Shown: positions 41,810 through 51,188 of the stretch, one piece after another
Layout: every line of letters begins with the position of its first letter
Numbering within the stretch: the stretch's first letter is position 1
NCBI RefSeq assembly: GCF_949152215.1
Contig: NZ_OX424407.1
Span: 1,430,530 to 1,494,529 of the forward strand
Direction of reading: 5' to 3'
Length of the DNA stretch: 64,000 nucleotides
Origin: Lancefieldella sp. Marseille-Q7238
GTDB taxonomy: Bacteria; Actinomycetota; Coriobacteriia; Coriobacteriales; Atopobiaceae
Translations under genes and position numbers: made by a program
The notes under the pieces: generated by a model
Told to the model about the DNA's origin: nothing
What the model saw: the letters and a program-made list of their open reading frames with translations, nothing else
The model's database searches: none

Positions 41810-44485
41810 GTGAAAGAGTATCTTTCAGATGCTGCTGACGTCTTGAGCAGCTACGACACACATGGCAAGAGCGGTCTTTCAGCCGCTGAGGCCGCGAGCC
41901 GTCTTGAGAGAGACGGTCTCAACAAGCTCAAAGAGCCGAAAAAAGACCCCCTTATCAAGCGATTTTTTGCGCAGATGGCAGACCCTATGGTCATCATGCT
42001 GCTTATCGCAGCAGTCATTTCCGCTGTCGCTGGCATCTATACCGGTGAGGGCGGCATAGCAGACGTCGCTATTATTTTGTTCGTTGTTGTGGTCAATTCA
42101 ATTCTCGGCGTGGTTCAGGAAGGCAAGGCTGAAGAGGCGCTTGCCGCTTTGCAAAAGATGAGTGCGGCAACGTCAAAGGTTGTGCGCGATGGTCGCCTTG
42201 ATGACGTTCCTTCCGTTGAGCTTGTGGTGGGCGATATTATTTTGCTTGAAGCGGGAGATTCCGTTCCCGCTGATTGCCGCGTGCTGGAAAGCGCTTCTAT
42301 GAAAGTTGAAGAGTCGGCGCTTACCGGAGAATCGCTGCCGGTTGAAAAAACCGCAGATGCTTTACGGCTTTGCGGTGGCACTGATGATGTGCCACTGGGA
42401 GATCGCAAAAACATGTGCTATTCAGGCTCCATCGTAGTCTATGGCCGTGGGCGCGCCGTTGTGGTTGCTACCGGCATGGACACTGAGATGGGCAAGATTG
42501 CTGACGCTATCTCTCAGGCTGAGGACGGGCAGACTCCTCTGCAGATTTCACTCGATCAGCTTTCTCATACGCTTACCAAGCTTGTAGTTGCTATCTGCGT
42601 GCTCATTTTCTTTACCGGTTTTATCAAGCACGGCTCTGAGATGCTCCAGAATTTCGATTTGGTGCTCAATACCTTTATGGTTGCGGTTTCTTTGGCGGTT
42701 GCGGCAATTCCGGAAGGTCTTGTCGCCGTCGTGACCATTGTGCTTTCAATGGGCGTTACGCGTATGTCTGAGCGTCATGCCATTGTCCGCCGCCTGACCG
42801 CTGTCGAGACCCTCGGCTGTACGCAGGTTATTTGTTCCGACAAGACCGGCACGCTTACGCAAAACAAGATGACAGTTGTCCGCCACGAAACGGAAAATCT
42901 TGACGCGCACGTGCGTACGATGGCGCTCTGCTCCGATGCGAAGTGGGATGACGCTGAGCAGATTGCCAAGGGCGAACCCACGGAGGCGGCGCTCGTTGCA
43001 GACGCTGCAAAGCACGGCTATACCACCAGTGACCTCGCTTCTTCTCGCCCGCGTATTGGTGAGGCTCCCTTTGACTCCAAGCGTAAGATGATGTCGGTGG
43101 TGGTTCGCACGCGCTCTGGCGAGGTGGTACAGCACACCAAGGGCGCTCCAGATGAGATACTTGCCCGCTGCACCAAGATTATGACGAGCGACGGTGTTGT
43201 CGATTTGACCGACAAAGCCCGCGCGGATATTTTAAGCCAGAATAAATCCATGGCTGACCAGGCGCTTCGCGTGATGGCGTCTGCTCGCCGTGATTGGGGA
43301 GATACGGCTCCCGAGAGTTTTGATGCGTCTGATCTCGAGAAGGACATGACGTTTGTAGGTCTTTCCGGCATGATTGATCCTGTGCGTCCTGAAGTGAAGG
43401 CTGCTATCGAGGAAGCTCACAATGCGGGTATGCGAGTAGTCATGATTACCGGCGATCACGTGGATACCGCTATCGCCATCGCATCCGAGCTGGGTATTAT
43501 TGACAACCGTGATCAGGCCATTACCGGCGCTCAGCTTGACAAGATTTCGGATGAAGACTTTGAACAAAAGATTGAGTCTTTAGGTGTGTACGCGCGCGTA
43601 CAGCCTGAACACAAGGTACGCATTGTTGATACCTGGCGCAAAAAGGGCATGGTTACCGCGATGACCGGAGATGGCGTCAACGACGCGCCGTCAATCAAGC
43701 GCGCGGACATCGGCATTGGCATGGGTATCACCGGCACCGATGTTACCAAGGGCGTTGCTGATATGGTTTTGGCTGACGACAACTTCGCTACCATTATTGC
43801 GGCGTGCGAGGAAGGTCGTCGCATTTACGACAATATCCGCAAGTGCATCCAGTTCCTGTTGAGCTCCAATCTGGCCGAAGTTATCGCTGTTTTTGTCGCG
43901 TCGCTTGTGGGCTTTACCATCCTGCAACCTACGCACTTGCTGTGGATTAATCTCATTACTGACTCGCTGCCTGCGCTTGCCATGGCAACTGAGAAGGCTG
44001 AACCGGGGATTATGAACCGCAAACCGCGCGACTCTCGCGCCGGTATCTTCTCTGATGGCCTTGGTCTTGACTGTATCGTGCAGGGTGTCATTATTTCCGT
44101 TTTGACGCTGGCGAGCTACTTTATCGGCCACTATGTTGAATACGGTACGTTTGACATCTCTCAGGTCATTACGAACCCCTCTGCCGGTATCGACGGCATG
44201 ACCATGGCGTTCTTGACGCTTTCGATGGTTGAGATGTTCCATTCGTTTAATATGCGCAGCCGTCGCGAGTCCATATTCAAGCTCAATAATCAAAATATCT
44301 GGCTGTGGGGGTCATTTGTGGTTTCGCTGATTCTCACCTACATTGCTATTGAGACGCCGCTCTCTCAGGCGTTTGGCTTCGCAGAGATTGGCATCAAAGA
44401 GTATGCGATTGCCATGGGTCTGGCCTTCGCAATTATTCCGCTTATGGAACTCTATAAAGCTATTATGCGCGCCGTTGAAAAGTAA
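41810..44485 (+). CDS. Calcium-type P-type cation ATPase
   Basis: An 891-residue P2-type ATPase. The phosphorylation site is 'CSDKTGTLTQNKM' (D344). 'EESALTGESLPVEK' is the actuator loop, 'KGAPDEILARC' lies in the nucleotide domain and 'AMTGDGVNDAPSIKRADIGIGMG' is the hinge. M4 contains 'VAAIPEGL' and M6 'LLWINLITDSLPALAMATE', which are the SERCA/PMCA-like calcium-site helices. I infer calcium (or manganese) efflux. The GTG at 41810 has a CAGGAGAGG site; a TTG at 41744 upstream does not. C-terminal membrane helices are complete. rsgA follows after 29 bases. Confidence 0.93.
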   Translation: MKEYLSDAADVLSSYDTHGKSGLSAAEAASRLERDGLNKLKEPKKDPLIKRFFAQMADPMVIMLLIAAVISAVAGIYTGEGGIADVAIILFVVVVNSILGVVQEGKAEEALAALQKMSAATSKVVRDGRLDDVPSVELVVGDIILLEAGDSVPADCRVLESASMKVEESALTGESLPVEKTADALRLCGGTDDVPLGDRKNMCYSGSIVVYGRGRAVVVATGMDTEMGKIADAISQAEDGQTPLQISLDQLSHTLTKLVVAICVLIFFTGFIKHGSEMLQNFDLVLNTFMVAVSLAVAAIPEGLVAVVTIVLSMGVTRMSERHAIVRRLTAVETLGCTQVICSDKTGTLTQNKMTVVRHETENLDAHVRTMALCSDAKWDDAEQIAKGEPTEAALVADAAKHGYTTSDLASSRPRIGEAPFDSKRKMMSVVVRTRSGEVVQHTKGAPDEILARCTKIMTSDGVVDLTDKARADILSQNKSMADQALRVMASARRDWGDTAPESFDASDLEKDMTFVGLSGMIDPVRPEVKAAIEEAHNAGMRVVMITGDHVDTAIAIASELGIIDNRDQAITGAQLDKISDEDFEQKIESLGVYARVQPEHKVRIVDTWRKKGMVTAMTGDGVNDAPSIKRADIGIGMGITGTDVTKGVADMVLADDNFATIIAACEEGRRIYDNIRKCIQFLLSSNLAEVIAVFVASLVGFTILQPTHLLWINLITDSLPALAMATEKAEPGIMNRKPRDSRAGIFSDGLGLDCIVQGVIISVLTLASYFIGHYVEYGTFDISQVITNPSAGIDGMTMAFLTLSMVEMFHSFNMRSRRESIFKLNNQNIWLWGSFVVSLILTYIAIETPLSQAFGFAEIGIKEYAIAMGLAFAIIPLMELYKAIMRAVEK

Positions 44486-44514
44486 CCTTTAGGCCGCATC
44501 GGAGGAGCAGATTT

Positions 44515-45699
44515 TTGACCAAGCGGGCGCACATATCACGTTCATCAAGAGCCGATAGGAAACAGCCATTCCTGCCGGCTCTTTCAGCGCTGACAGAGGT
44601 GCCAGACTTTGACAAGCTGCTGCCAACGGCGACGCAGCGTGAGGCTTATGAAACCTGCGTTGCTAATCTCATCGCAGCCGGCGCTGCAACGCGCGAGCAG
44701 TTTGAACTTGCTTGCGTTGTCCGCCTGGACCGAGGTTTTCCCGCAGTAGCAGCAAGATCTGGGGTGTTTCGTGCGGAATTTGCGGCGCGCGTGACCAAGG
44801 GAGCAGGCTTGCGCGTTGCAGTGGGAGATTGGGTCTGTGCACGGGTTCCCGGTGAGCATGACATGGGCATTATCGCTGAGATCCTTCCTCGCAAAAGCGA
44901 GATTGCTCGTTGGCGAGGCTCAGCACGTGGCGAGAAGCAAACGCTTGCAGCAAATATCGATACCGTTTTTGTGGTGCAGGCCCTCGATAAAAGGGAGATT
45001 TCCATTGACCGCATCGTGCGCAGCACCGTCATAGCGCTTGACAGCGGTATCCGTGCGGTTGTTGTACTGACCAAAGCTGACGCTTTGGATGCGGCGTTGC
45101 TCAAACGCAGCCTCACCGCAATCCGAGAGGTGCTGGACGAGACGGTTTCTGTGGTAGTCACCTCATCAAAGTTTGAAGTTTTTGATGATGCGGATTGCAC
45201 GGAAATGCAGCGGGCCGCTCATGATTTTGGTGCACAGTGGGGTATTGACGCGGTACGTGGAGAAGTTCCGCAAGGCAGCGTTGCGATGGTGCTTGGCGAG
45301 TCCGGAGCGGGGAAATCTACGCTACTCAATGCCCTTCTCGGTCATGACGCGCTTGAAACGGGCGAAGTGCGGGTCTCTGACAGGGAAGGTCGGCACACGA
45401 CGGTAGCGCGGCGTATGGTATCGCTTCCGGGGGCCGGCGTCATTGTGGACGAGCCGGGTCTTCGAAGTTTGCCTGTCGTAGGCCATGAGTGCGGCCTTGC
45501 GCGGGTGTTTCCTAAGATTTTGTCAGCCGCGCAGAGATGCAAATTCCGTGATTGCACTCATACGCATGAGCCCGGCTGCGCCGTTCAGGCTGCACTGCAG
45601 GCAGGGGAGTTTCCTTCAGCGCGCCTTGAGGCGTATCTCTTGCTTGCGCGCGAGATGCGCTCAAGCGCTCAGCAGCTTGACCCGGATGTGGTGCTGTAG
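44515..45699 (+). CDS. rsgA: Ribosome small-subunit-dependent GTPase RsgA
   Basis: A 394-residue circularly permuted GTPase that helps 30S maturation. An N-terminal OB-like domain ('LRVAVGDWVCARVP', 'ILPRKSEIARWRGS') is followed by G4 'VLTKADALD'. G1 'VLGESGAGKSTLLNALLG' and G3-like 'VDEPGLRSLPV' come after it, the diagnostic permuted order. The zinc module is in 'AAQRCKFRDCTHTHEPGCAV'. The extra N-terminal residues (about 60) before the OB fold are longer than in E. coli. Start TTG 44515 follows GGAGGAG. It is the last gene before the tad region. Confidence 0.93.
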   Translation: MTKRAHISRSSRADRKQPFLPALSALTEVPDFDKLLPTATQREAYETCVANLIAAGAATREQFELACVVRLDRGFPAVAARSGVFRAEFAARVTKGAGLRVAVGDWVCARVPGEHDMGIIAEILPRKSEIARWRGSARGEKQTLAANIDTVFVVQALDKREISIDRIVRSTVIALDSGIRAVVVLTKADALDAALLKRSLTAIREVLDETVSVVVTSSKFEVFDDADCTEMQRAAHDFGAQWGIDAVRGEVPQGSVAMVLGESGAGKSTLLNALLGHDALETGEVRVSDREGRHTTVARRMVSLPGAGVIVDEPGLRSLPVVGHECGLARVFPKILSAAQRCKFRDCTHTHEPGCAVQAALQAGEFPSARLEAYLLLAREMRSSAQQLDPDVVL

Positions 45700-45939
45700 G
45701 TGTGCCTTTGTACTCGTTTTTGTGCGGTATATGGAAAACTAAAATATTTTATATATTAGTCTCTATCAAAATTACAACTATAGGTAAGTCAGTATAACTT
45801 ATAGAACTTTGATAATGATTACTTCGTCAGATTCACGTCATATTCGCGTCAGATTGCGGAAGGACTTCTTTAAAAGGTTACAAAGAAACGTTGTCGTCTT
45901 AGGCACAATCTCCTTACCAAAACAGTTTGGAGGCTTTCG
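45700..45939 (+). other. AT-rich control region upstream of the tad operon
   Basis: This 240-base gap is visibly richer in A and T than its neighbours, especially 45725-45820 (for example AAAATATTTTATATATTAG). It holds three 11-base direct repeats (45825-45857) and TATAACTTATAGA and GATAATGAT stretches that could serve as -10 boxes. A start-overlapping small frame at 45809-46057 is not credible as a gene. I take the region to be the tad promoter. Confidence 0.55.
45825..45857 (+). repeat. Three 11-bp iteron-like repeats before the tad operon
   Basis: CGTCAGATTCA (45825), CGTCATATTCG (45836) and CGTCAGATTGC (45847) are contiguous with an exact 11-base period, about one helical turn. Eight of the first nine positions are identical in all three copies. 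The array ends about 80 bases before the cpaB start, a typical activator site. Confidence 0.7.
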
Positions 45940-46758
45940 ATGTCACGACGTTTTCGGTTCATCCTTTCAGGAGCATGCGCGCTTCTCGCGGTACTCTGCT
46001 GCATTGTGTACGGCAATCAGATCAGAGCGGAAGCTGAACAGTCTCGTGCCGAGGTAATTGAACGCTATGGCGGTGAGGTGGTAAATCTTGTGGTCGCCAC
46101 GCGGCCAATCGAGGCAGGAGACACTGTTTCAAGTTCCAACACGCAAGTGAAGAGTTGGGTGTCCGACCTTGCTCCGGAGGGTTCGTTTACTAATGCTGAC
46201 GATATTATGGGAAAACAGGTAACGATTCCTGTAAGCGCAGGTACTCCGCTTACCCAACTAAACTTCCGCTCTGAGAAAACGGCGGTAAGCATCCCTAAAA
46301 GCCTCGTAGGGCTTTCGATTTCACATGGCGAGAAAACCGGTCTTGTGGGGAGAGTTTCTGCAGGAACTACGCTGGCCGCGTATGAGATGACAGAGCATGG
46401 CATACGCCTGCTTTCGACTGACGTAACACTTTTATCTGATACAGGCGAAGGCGCTTCTCTTTCTGGCACGCCTTTGGTGCTCGGCGTTTTGCCGAAGGAT
46501 ATGACAAGCATTTTATCGGCTGAGGCAAAAGGGACACTTCGACTGGTAGTTCCCGGCGATGAAGTGGACATGTCTGAAATAACAACTCAAAACGCGCCGA
46601 CTGAAGTACGTCCTGACAAAGCGGACGTTTCTACATCCTCTGAAAATGCTGCTGCCTCTGATAACACTGTAGCTTCCGATGGTACCGCCGCCGATGGCGA
46701 GCAGGCCGATGTGGCGGAAGGTTCTGACGACGCGGAATATTATTTTGAGGAGGAATAA
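45940..46758 (+). CDS. cpaB: CpaB/RcpC-like Flp pilus assembly protein
   Basis: A 272-residue protein. The N-terminal membrane helix (about residues 6-24, 'FILSGACALLAVLCCIVYGN') is followed by a SAF domain ('VNLVVATRPIEAGDTVSSSNTQVKSW' and 'MGKQVTIPVSAGTPLTQLNF') and the CpaB/RcpC family region. The C-terminal 60 residues are acidic and Ser/Ala-rich. CpaB is an accessory protein of Tad pilus assembly; in Gram-negatives it works with the secretin, while in monoderms it may act at the cell wall. It is the first gene of the tad operon, and its stop overlaps the next ATG by one base. Confidence 0.85.
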   Translation: MSRRFRFILSGACALLAVLCCIVYGNQIRAEAEQSRAEVIERYGGEVVNLVVATRPIEAGDTVSSSNTQVKSWVSDLAPEGSFTNADDIMGKQVTIPVSAGTPLTQLNFRSEKTAVSIPKSLVGLSISHGEKTGLVGRVSAGTTLAAYEMTEHGIRLLSTDVTLLSDTGEGASLSGTPLVLGVLPKDMTSILSAEAKGTLRLVVPGDEVDMSEITTQNAPTEVRPDKADVSTSSENAAASDNTVASDGTAADGEQADVAEGSDDAEYYFEEE

Positions 46759-48062
46759 TGAAGGAGAAATGGCTTGCCTTTTCTGACATTGCCTATCGCA
46801 TTGAGCTCAATCTTGTCCTTTCTTCTTTGGGAGCCTTAGGTAACTGTGTATTCGCAAACAGCGCGGCGGACCTTCGGCAGCTTGCGTTGGAAGCTCAGCC
46901 TGATGAGTATTCGATTGTTATCGGCGGCACAAAAGATGATGTTTCAGATATCAATTTAGCGGCGGCGCTGGTGCATGATGGCAATGCCCGTGCAGTGGTG
47001 TTGGTACGCCGCAATGCGTCGGGATCTTTGAGGTCGCGTGCCGCGCGAGCGGGGATTGATTTGGTGCTTGATCCGGCTGAGATTGCGGAGCTTGCTAAAG
47101 CCGGAAGGATTCAAATGGTAGACGGGGGTCTCACTGTCCTTCCGGCCGTATCAGAGTGCGACTCAGAAAAAACACTCGACCTCGCTCCCTCCGCATGTCC
47201 AACGTTGGAAAATCTCGTTCCTCCCGCAGAAATTTCGCGGGCTCCCATCATAACGATGGTTTCTGGACGAGGAGGAGCAGGAAAAACAACCATAGCGGCT
47301 TCGTTTGCGCTTACAGCCGCTTCCTGGGGTATGAAGGTTGGCCTTATTGATCTCGATCTTACCTGTGGCAATCTCTACTCCTGCTTTGCGGACGGCAAAA
47401 TGAATGACCTGGCCAAGTTTACGGTGCATGAGCCGGGTGACGCGGCGGCACTGAAGATATCTGGAACTCAAGTGGCAAAGAATATTTCGCTTTGGGGGCC
47501 TTGTCTTAAACCGGAGATGGCCGAGACAGTAGCTCCTTTCGCGGGCAATCTGATCCAGGCGGTTTCAGGCATTGTTGATGTGGTCATTGTTGATACGTCA
47601 ACCTCTCTTACTGATGTCGTGGCGCAGGCCGCCCAGTTGAGTGACAGGTTTGTAATTGTTACCGGCAAGCCGACCTTCTCGCTTACCGCTATGTCAAGAA
47701 TAAGCGGTCTTGCAGTGCGGTTGGGAGTTGCAAGAACCAGGATTGTACGGATTGAGAACAAGGCAAATCCCCATACAAAACAGGATATTTCAACAGGGCG
47801 TGCGGAAATTGGGCTTGAAGCAGCTCGCCAGTATCGAGTTTTTGACGGGGGAGCCGATATTTTACCGTTGGTGGCGTCGGGACAATTGCCTTTGCTGCTT
47901 CAAGAACAGTCTCCCTTTGCAAAATCTCTCGCGTCCACGCTCGCTCAGCTCTTTTTGGGTCTGGGAAGCCTGCCGCAATGCGATGAAGCTCTGAAAGCTT
48001 CAAAGTGGTCGCCTGAGCACCGTCTTTTTGGTTTGTTTACCAGGCAGAAAGAGGTGGGATGA
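46758..48062 (+). CDS. tadZ: TadZ/CpaE-like ATPase
   Basis: A 434-residue protein. Residues 1-115 form a receiver-like domain without a clear phospho-acceptor motif. Residues 160-400 are a ParA/MinD-type ATPase with deviant Walker A 'MVSGRGGAGKTTIAASFAL' (K176) and 'VGLIDLDLTCGNLYSCFA'. TadZ/CpaE marks the pole or assembly site of Tad pili. The 'VDVVIVDTSTSLTDVVAQAAQLSDRFVIVTG' strand is typical of the family. It overlaps tadA by four bases. Confidence 0.88.
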   Translation: MKEKWLAFSDIAYRIELNLVLSSLGALGNCVFANSAADLRQLALEAQPDEYSIVIGGTKDDVSDINLAAALVHDGNARAVVLVRRNASGSLRSRAARAGIDLVLDPAEIAELAKAGRIQMVDGGLTVLPAVSECDSEKTLDLAPSACPTLENLVPPAEISRAPIITMVSGRGGAGKTTIAASFALTAASWGMKVGLIDLDLTCGNLYSCFADGKMNDLAKFTVHEPGDAAALKISGTQVAKNISLWGPCLKPEMAETVAPFAGNLIQAVSGIVDVVIVDTSTSLTDVVAQAAQLSDRFVIVTGKPTFSLTAMSRISGLAVRLGVARTRIVRIENKANPHTKQDISTGRAEIGLEAARQYRVFDGGADILPLVASGQLPLLLQEQSPFAKSLASTLAQLFLGLGSLPQCDEALKASKWSPEHRLFGLFTRQKEVG

Positions 48063-49399
48063 TGAGCGTTTTAGAGCGCGTTCACGCCGCGCAAGAATAT
48101 GTGTTGCATGAGCAGAAGCAAGAAAGCGGGTCGCAGTATTTTCGGGCGGTCTTAAAGAAGAAGCTCATAGATCATCTGGGGCTTTCTACAATCTCTCAGC
48201 TTATGAAGCAAGGAGACATCCAATACGTCCGCAAGGAATTGAGCGTTGCCTGTCAATCGATTCTCAACGAAGATTCGTCTGAAAGTTCAAAGCGCGAAAG
48301 TTCGGCACAAATAATTCGACAAGTAGTTGACGAGATTTGTGGACTTGGTCCCATTCAGCCGCTTCTGGAAGACCTCGAAGTTACCGAGATTATGATTAAC
48401 GGCTGCGGAGCGCTCTTTTACGAGAAGAACGGCGAGATTCACGAAGCGGACGCGGTCTTTGACTCTCCGGAACAGATTCTCATTGTGATGGACCGTATTT
48501 TGGCACCTTTAGGCAGGCGTCTTGACCAAGTGAGCCCTATCGTGGACGCCCGTCTAGCCAATGGGGACAGAGTAAATGCGGTGGCAGACCCTATTGCCAT
48601 CAATGGCCCTGCGGTAACTATCCGTCGGTTTACCGGCAAAATCACCTCTCTCGCAAGATTGATTGAGATGAAGTCACTGCCTTCGTGGATGGCGCAATTG
48701 CTTTCGTGGGCGGTAAAAACAAGAAGAGGCATTGCGGTCGTAGGTGGTACCGGTTCAGGAAAGACAACGCTTTTAAATGCACTTTCTTGTGAGATTAATC
48801 CAGCGGAGCGCATTGTGACCATTGAGGATTCAGCGGAGCTGCGCTTCGATTCGCATCCCAATGTCGTGCGGCTTGAAGCTCGTGCGGCATCCATCGAGGG
48901 TACTGGTGAAATTACCATCAGGCGCCTGGTGAGAAATGCGCTGCGTATGCGGCCGGACAGAATCATTGTAGGTGAGGTTCGGGGAGAAGAATGCATTGAC
49001 ATGCTCCAGGCTATGAATACCGGCCACGATGGTTCCCTTACAACGCTTCATGCTGGAACAGCAAAAGAGGCAATCTTGCGACTGGTGCTTATGGCTCGCT
49101 TTGGAATGGATTTACCTACGGACATTATCGAGGAGCAGATAGCCTCTGCTATCGATCTGATTGTAATGGCGCAACGACTACCTGACGGAAGACGGTATGT
49201 CACTTCAATTTCGGAGGTGTTTTGGGGAGAAGATCGAACGGTTCATACCAAGGAATGCGTCTCGTTCGATGTGCCTACACGACAATGGCGACTTAATTGG
49301 GTTCCATCATTTGTTGAAACAGCGGCCAAAGAAGGGCGAATCTCAAGAGGGGAGGTGGAAACATGGGAAAAGCGAGTGTCCTTTGCTTCGGCATCTTAA
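48059..49399 (+). CDS. tadA: TadA/CpaF pilus secretion ATPase
   Basis: A 446-residue secretion ATPase that powers Flp pilus extension. The N-terminal part has 'LGPIQPLLEDLEVTEIMINGCGALFYEKNG', a CpaF family signature. Walker A is 'GGTGSGKTTLLNALSCEI' (K235). The Asp box 'IVTIEDSAELRF' follows. 'RMRPDRIIVGEVRGEECIDMLQAMNTGHDGSLTTLHA' holds the Walker B and His box. It is complete and looks functional. Start codons ATG 48059 and 48062 are adjacent. Its stop falls inside the tadB start region (37-base overlap). Confidence 0.95.
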   Translation: MMSVLERVHAAQEYVLHEQKQESGSQYFRAVLKKKLIDHLGLSTISQLMKQGDIQYVRKELSVACQSILNEDSSESSKRESSAQIIRQVVDEICGLGPIQPLLEDLEVTEIMINGCGALFYEKNGEIHEADAVFDSPEQILIVMDRILAPLGRRLDQVSPIVDARLANGDRVNAVADPIAINGPAVTIRRFTGKITSLARLIEMKSLPSWMAQLLSWAVKTRRGIAVVGGTGSGKTTLLNALSCEINPAERIVTIEDSAELRFDSHPNVVRLEARAASIEGTGEITIRRLVRNALRMRPDRIIVGEVRGEECIDMLQAMNTGHDGSLTTLHAGTAKEAILRLVLMARFGMDLPTDIIEEQIASAIDLIVMAQRLPDGRRYVTSISEVFWGEDRTVHTKECVSFDVPTRQWRLNWVPSFVETAAKEGRISRGEVETWEKRVSFASAS

Positions 49400-50298
49400 T
49401 CGGAATTTTTGTATATGTTCTTTCCGGAATCACTCAAACCTTACGAGAATCGTTCAAGTACGGCGGCGTTTTACAGACCCTGGCTGTCGATATTTTGAGT
49501 CCCCTTTCTCAAACAGCGCTTGTTGCGAATTTGTATGAGGTGACTTGTTGGAGACACATGGCAGCGCTGGTGCAACAGCAGGTAAAAAGCGAGAGCGTTC
49601 AAATCTCCTCCGAAGAGTCCTGCGCCGCGGTTCTTATCGGTATAAGTGCCCTGTCACTATTTACAGGACTTCTCTTTCGGTCTTTTGCCGGTGGGATTTT
49701 CGCTGCGGTAGGATGTGTTGTCTTTATACCAATGAAGTATGAAAACGATTGCCGTAAGCGTAAGCTTGAGGTAGCTCACGGTATGCCTGGAATCTATCGG
49801 ACACTCTCCATTGCGCTTGGCTCAGGGCAGACGCTGTCTCAGGCTATAGAATATGTCGGAAATCATTCTCACGGGACCGTGTCTCAGTATTTTGTGCGCG
49901 CGTCTCTCAAGCTGCGGTGTGGCATGCCGGTTGAGACGGTTGTTGAAGAATTGGCGTCGGATCTGTCTGTTCCCGGATCAAGTTTGCTTGCGACAGCTCT
50001 TGTTATTTCGCATAGAACAGGAAGTCCTCTCCGGAATCTCTTTTTGAGGACAGCGGCGCTCGTAGAACACCAGGCAGAGTTCGAGAGACTTCTCTCAGTA
50101 AAAACGGCTCAAGTACGTCTTTCGGCTCGCATTGTCTGTTTATTGCCGCTTTTGCTTATCGGAACGCTCTCACTCATTTCTCCCGATTTTCAGCAAGGAC
50201 TTGCAACGACATCAGGGCTGCTTTGTGTTGCGGTCGCGTTGGGAATGGACGCATGCGCGCTCATTATCATCAAAAGACTTATGAAAAAGGTGCTCTGA
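49363..50298 (+). CDS. tadB: TadB-like pilus inner-membrane platform protein
   Basis: A 311-residue protein with a GspF/TadB domain. An N-terminal helix (about 4-22) and a pair near 90-125 precede the cytoplasmic F domain ('GMPGIYRTLSIALGSGQTLSQAIEYVG', then 'ELASDLSVPGSSLLATALVISHRTGSPL'). Two helices close the protein (about 245-300). With TadC it forms the membrane platform on which TadA acts. The ATG at 49363 follows AGAGGGGAGGTGG inside the end of tadA. Its stop overlaps the tadC start by one base (TGATG). Confidence 0.85.
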   Translation: MGKASVLCFGILIGIFVYVLSGITQTLRESFKYGGVLQTLAVDILSPLSQTALVANLYEVTCWRHMAALVQQQVKSESVQISSEESCAAVLIGISALSLFTGLLFRSFAGGIFAAVGCVVFIPMKYENDCRKRKLEVAHGMPGIYRTLSIALGSGQTLSQAIEYVGNHSHGTVSQYFVRASLKLRCGMPVETVVEELASDLSVPGSSLLATALVISHRTGSPLRNLFLRTAALVEHQAEFERLLSVKTAQVRLSARIVCLLPLLLIGTLSLISPDFQQGLATTSGLLCVAVALGMDACALIIIKRLMKKVL

Positions 50299-50963
50299 TG
50301 TCACTCGTAAAGGCTTTGGTGCTTGAATGTAGTGTGGGAGCTGCATTTGGTTCGATTTGGCTTGTAACAAGTACGCGAATGCAAAAAGACAGTGCTTCTA
50401 TATATGGCCATGTGTCAGATTGGATGCCCGCAGGGCTTCGCAAAGTACTGGACGGCATAGGTACCTCGAAACTGGTGCGAGAGATAACAAGGCGAGAGAA
50501 GATACATCATCAGCGGAGCGCCATTATTCGTGAAATGCCGCTTATGCTTGACGTTTTGACACTCGGACTTTCTTCGGGGCTTTCGTTCGACTCGGCTCTT
50601 GAACTGTATTGCCATCGCTGCGAGGGTATTCTCTCAAAAAAGATGAATACCGCGTTGCTCTCATGGCAGATTGGAATTACGTCCAGGTCAGACGCGCTTG
50701 AAGGACTCGCGTCAGAATACGGCATCACGTCACTTCTGAGTTTTGCTTCGGTTGTGAGTGAGTCTCTTGCCTTCGGCTCTCCTCTTGCAGACTCTCTTGA
50801 AAGGCAGGCAAGCACTATTCGAGATGATCAAAGAGCCGCTCTTGAAGCTGAAATCGAGAAGGTTCCCGTAAAGATGCTCATTCCGCTTGGGACACTCATT
50901 GTGCCGGCAATGCTCATAGCTATTCTTGGCCCGCTGCTTGGTCCGGCCCTTTCAGCATGGTAG
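50298..50963 (+). CDS. tadC: TadC-like pilus inner-membrane platform protein
   Basis: A 221-residue protein with one N-terminal helix (about 5-24), a GspF-like cytoplasmic domain ('EMPLMLDVLTLGLSSGLSFDSALELYCHRC' and 'SVVSESLAFGSPLADSLERQASTIRDDQRAALEAEIEKVPVKMLIPLGTLIVPAMLIAILGPLLGPAL' region) and a C-terminal helix. It is shorter than the typical about 300-residue TadC because the N-terminal region is reduced. I prefer ATG 50298, coupled to the tadB stop. It partners TadB in the platform. The Flp pilin gene follows after 22 bases. Confidence 0.85.
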   Translation: MSLVKALVLECSVGAAFGSIWLVTSTRMQKDSASIYGHVSDWMPAGLRKVLDGIGTSKLVREITRREKIHHQRSAIIREMPLMLDVLTLGLSSGLSFDSALELYCHRCEGILSKKMNTALLSWQIGITSRSDALEGLASEYGITSLLSFASVVSESLAFGSPLADSLERQASTIRDDQRAALEAEIEKVPVKMLIPLGTLIVPAMLIAILGPLLGPALSAW

Positions 50964-50985
50964 ATCATCACATAAGGAGGAAAAA

Positions 50986-51183
50986 ATGTTTGTACAGGAT
51001 TATCTGGAAAAGATTGTTTCTTTGATTAAGGAATTTTACGACGACAAGAACGGACAGGGTACGACAGAATATGCCATTCTTGTCGGCGTGCTGGTTGTCA
51101 TTGCTATCGTCGCCATTATTGCGTTCAAGGGAAAAATCACCGAACTTTGGAATGCAATTACAACAGGCATCAACTCGCTGTAA
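50986..51183 (+). CDS. flp: Flp-type major pilin
   Basis: A 65-residue Flp pilin. After a 21-residue leader comes the class IVb prepilin motif 'NGQGTTEYAILVGVLVVIAIVAIIAF'. Cleavage is expected between Gly and Gln, which leaves Glu at +5 and Tyr at +6 as in the Flp family. The mature part is nearly all one hydrophobic helix, followed by about 15 residues. The ATG at 50986 has an AAGGAGG site at 50974-50980, one of the best in the operon, which fits high expression of a major pilin. The prepilin peptidase that should process it is not in the window. Confidence 0.93.
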   Translation: MFVQDYLEKIVSLIKEFYDDKNGQGTTEYAILVGVLVVIAIVAIIAFKGKITELWNAITTGINSL

Positions 51184-51188
51184 CTCTC

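Noticed and set aside
45809-46057. A small open frame before cpaB
   Set aside because: It overlaps the 11-bp repeats and the cpaB start, has no ribosome site, and its peptide looks random.
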